Part shown: positions 63,579-64,000 of the stretch, piece after piece
Layout of the letters: each line of letters starts with the position of its first letter
How positions within the stretch are numbered: the stretch's first letter is position 1
Assembly (NCBI GenBank): GCA_022768245.1
Contig: JALEMR010000021.1
Span: forward strand, 1 to 64,000
Direction of reading: 5' to 3'
DNA from: Oscillospiraceae bacterium
Lineage (GTDB): Bacteria > Bacillota > Clostridia > Oscillospirales > Ruminococcaceae
Length of the DNA stretch: 64,000 bases
Program-made: the position numbers and the translations under genes
The notes under the pieces: model-generated
Seen by the model: the letters and a program-made list of their open reading frames with translations, nothing else
Databases searched by the model: none
What the model was told of the DNA's origin: nothing

Positions 63579-63618
63579 TTTTAAGATACCCCATTCCAAT
63601 GATGATGTATGAGCTGTG

Positions 63619-64000
63619 TTACTGCGCCATAAGCCTGTGCATATCGGCGATGAGCTGTTCGATGTCGCTGTCATTGTATCTGCTGCCGTCCCAGTATTCG
63701 TGAGCTACCACAGCCTGCCATACCAGCATAGCCATGCCGCCTGCGGTCTTTATGCCGTGATTTTTGGCGGTCTGTATAAGCTTTGTCACCTCGGGATTGT
63801 AGATGATATCGAACACGAAGCCGCACCTTTTAACGACGTCCTCGGTGACGGGACAGTCGTCGACCTTGGGGAACATTCCCACGGGAGAAGCGTTTACCAG
63901 CAGATCGAAGCTGCCGCTTATCTCCTCGGGGTGAACTACGGTGATACTGCCCTTTGCACCGTTCTTTTCGGCGTATTCCTTAACGGGATCGACGGTGTTC
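63619..64000 (-). CDS. aroE: Shikimate dehydrogenase, C-terminal part (cut by window edge)
   Basis: 127 residues visible; the 5' part lies beyond the window. FDLLVNASPVGMFPK (usual NATPxGM), DIIYNPEVTKLIQTAKNHG and TAGGMAMLVWQAVVAHEYW are typical of AroE, which reduces 3-dehydroshikimate to shikimate with NADPH. The stop is 40 bases before the start of the clostripain-like gene on the same strand. Confidence 0.9.
   Translation of the reverse strand, partial: NTVDPVKEYAEKNGAKGSITVVHPEEISGSFDLLVNASPVGMFPKVDDCPVTEDVVKRCGFVFDIIYNPEVTKLIQTAKNHGIKTAGGMAMLVWQAVVAHEYWDGSRYNDSDIEQLIADMHRLMAQ

Overview
The window reads as a chromosomal segment of an anaerobic, motile, low-to-mid GC Firmicute of the Ruminococcus/Oscillospiraceae kind. 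This is an inference from gene content: strong TTGACA-N17-TATAAT promoters and AGGAGG ribosome binding sites, spoVG, FliW/CsrA, DUF1540 and DUF4364 proteins, pyruvate formate-lyase with its activase, a secreted protease ending in a type I dockerin (a cellulosome-type module), and a GH31 alpha-xylosidase. Coding density is high, in short operons on both strands. There is no prophage, CRISPR array or rRNA operon; two tRNA-Ser genes are present.

Layout. 0-3.1 kb: a cytoplasmic chemoreceptor with a [FeFe]-hydrogenase-like sensor, followed by a two-receiver response regulator. 3.2-7.5 kb: a secreted protein whose C-terminal anchor is cut off by an in-frame stop, divergent from a Ser/Thr kinase with extracellular leucine-rich repeats and a small HTH-like protein; a large dyad-symmetric control region lies between them. 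7.6-10 kb: TSUP permease, TetR regulator with two operators, a broken antiporter gene and a cluster of five perfect hairpins. 10-19 kb: DHH phosphoesterase, nadB, spoVG, murC-lexA-CPBP protease, DUF4364, proS. 19.2-28.5 kb: late flagellar operon (flgM, flgN-like, flgK, flgL, DUF6470, fliW, csrA, fliD, fliS, chaperone-like protein); no flagellin gene is in view. 28.6-36 kb: radical SAM/DUF2344 pair, rplS, lepB, rbgA, rnhB, yraN, thrC. 36.6-40.8 kb: metallophosphoesterase, tig, clpP, clpX. 41-48.6 kb (minus strand): DUF1540, an envelope-stress-like set (SPFH, zinc ribbon, TPM) as in Bacillus ydjGHI, a 46-residue membrane peptide, the dockerin protease and a CDF metal exporter. 49-52.8 kb: pflB and pflA. 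53-64 kb: Cache chemoreceptor, nth, PAP2 phosphatase, two tRNA-Ser, NUDIX hydrolase, HD-GYP protein, GH31, clostripain-like peptidase, and the 3' part of aroE.

The most unusual content is non-coding. Two diverged copies of a roughly 450-bp element (35989-36445 and 51430-51833, plus weaker 3' similarity) each begin directly after the stop codon of a metabolic gene (thrC, pflB). They share at least seven stems, several with compensatory base changes, which suggests a large structured RNA or a structured mobile element. A second family, an array of perfect hairpins with 3-6 base loops, occurs as four full or deleted copies. A 172-bp MITE-like fold-back element follows clpX.

How the genes work together: the two chemoreceptors, the receiver protein and the flagellar operon point to motility steered by redox/H2 and by extracellular ligands. 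FliW-CsrA would link filament assembly to translation. The dockerin protease, GH31 enzyme and secreted proteins fit a plant-polymer degrader, and pflB/pflA fits mixed-acid fermentation producing formate and acetyl-CoA.
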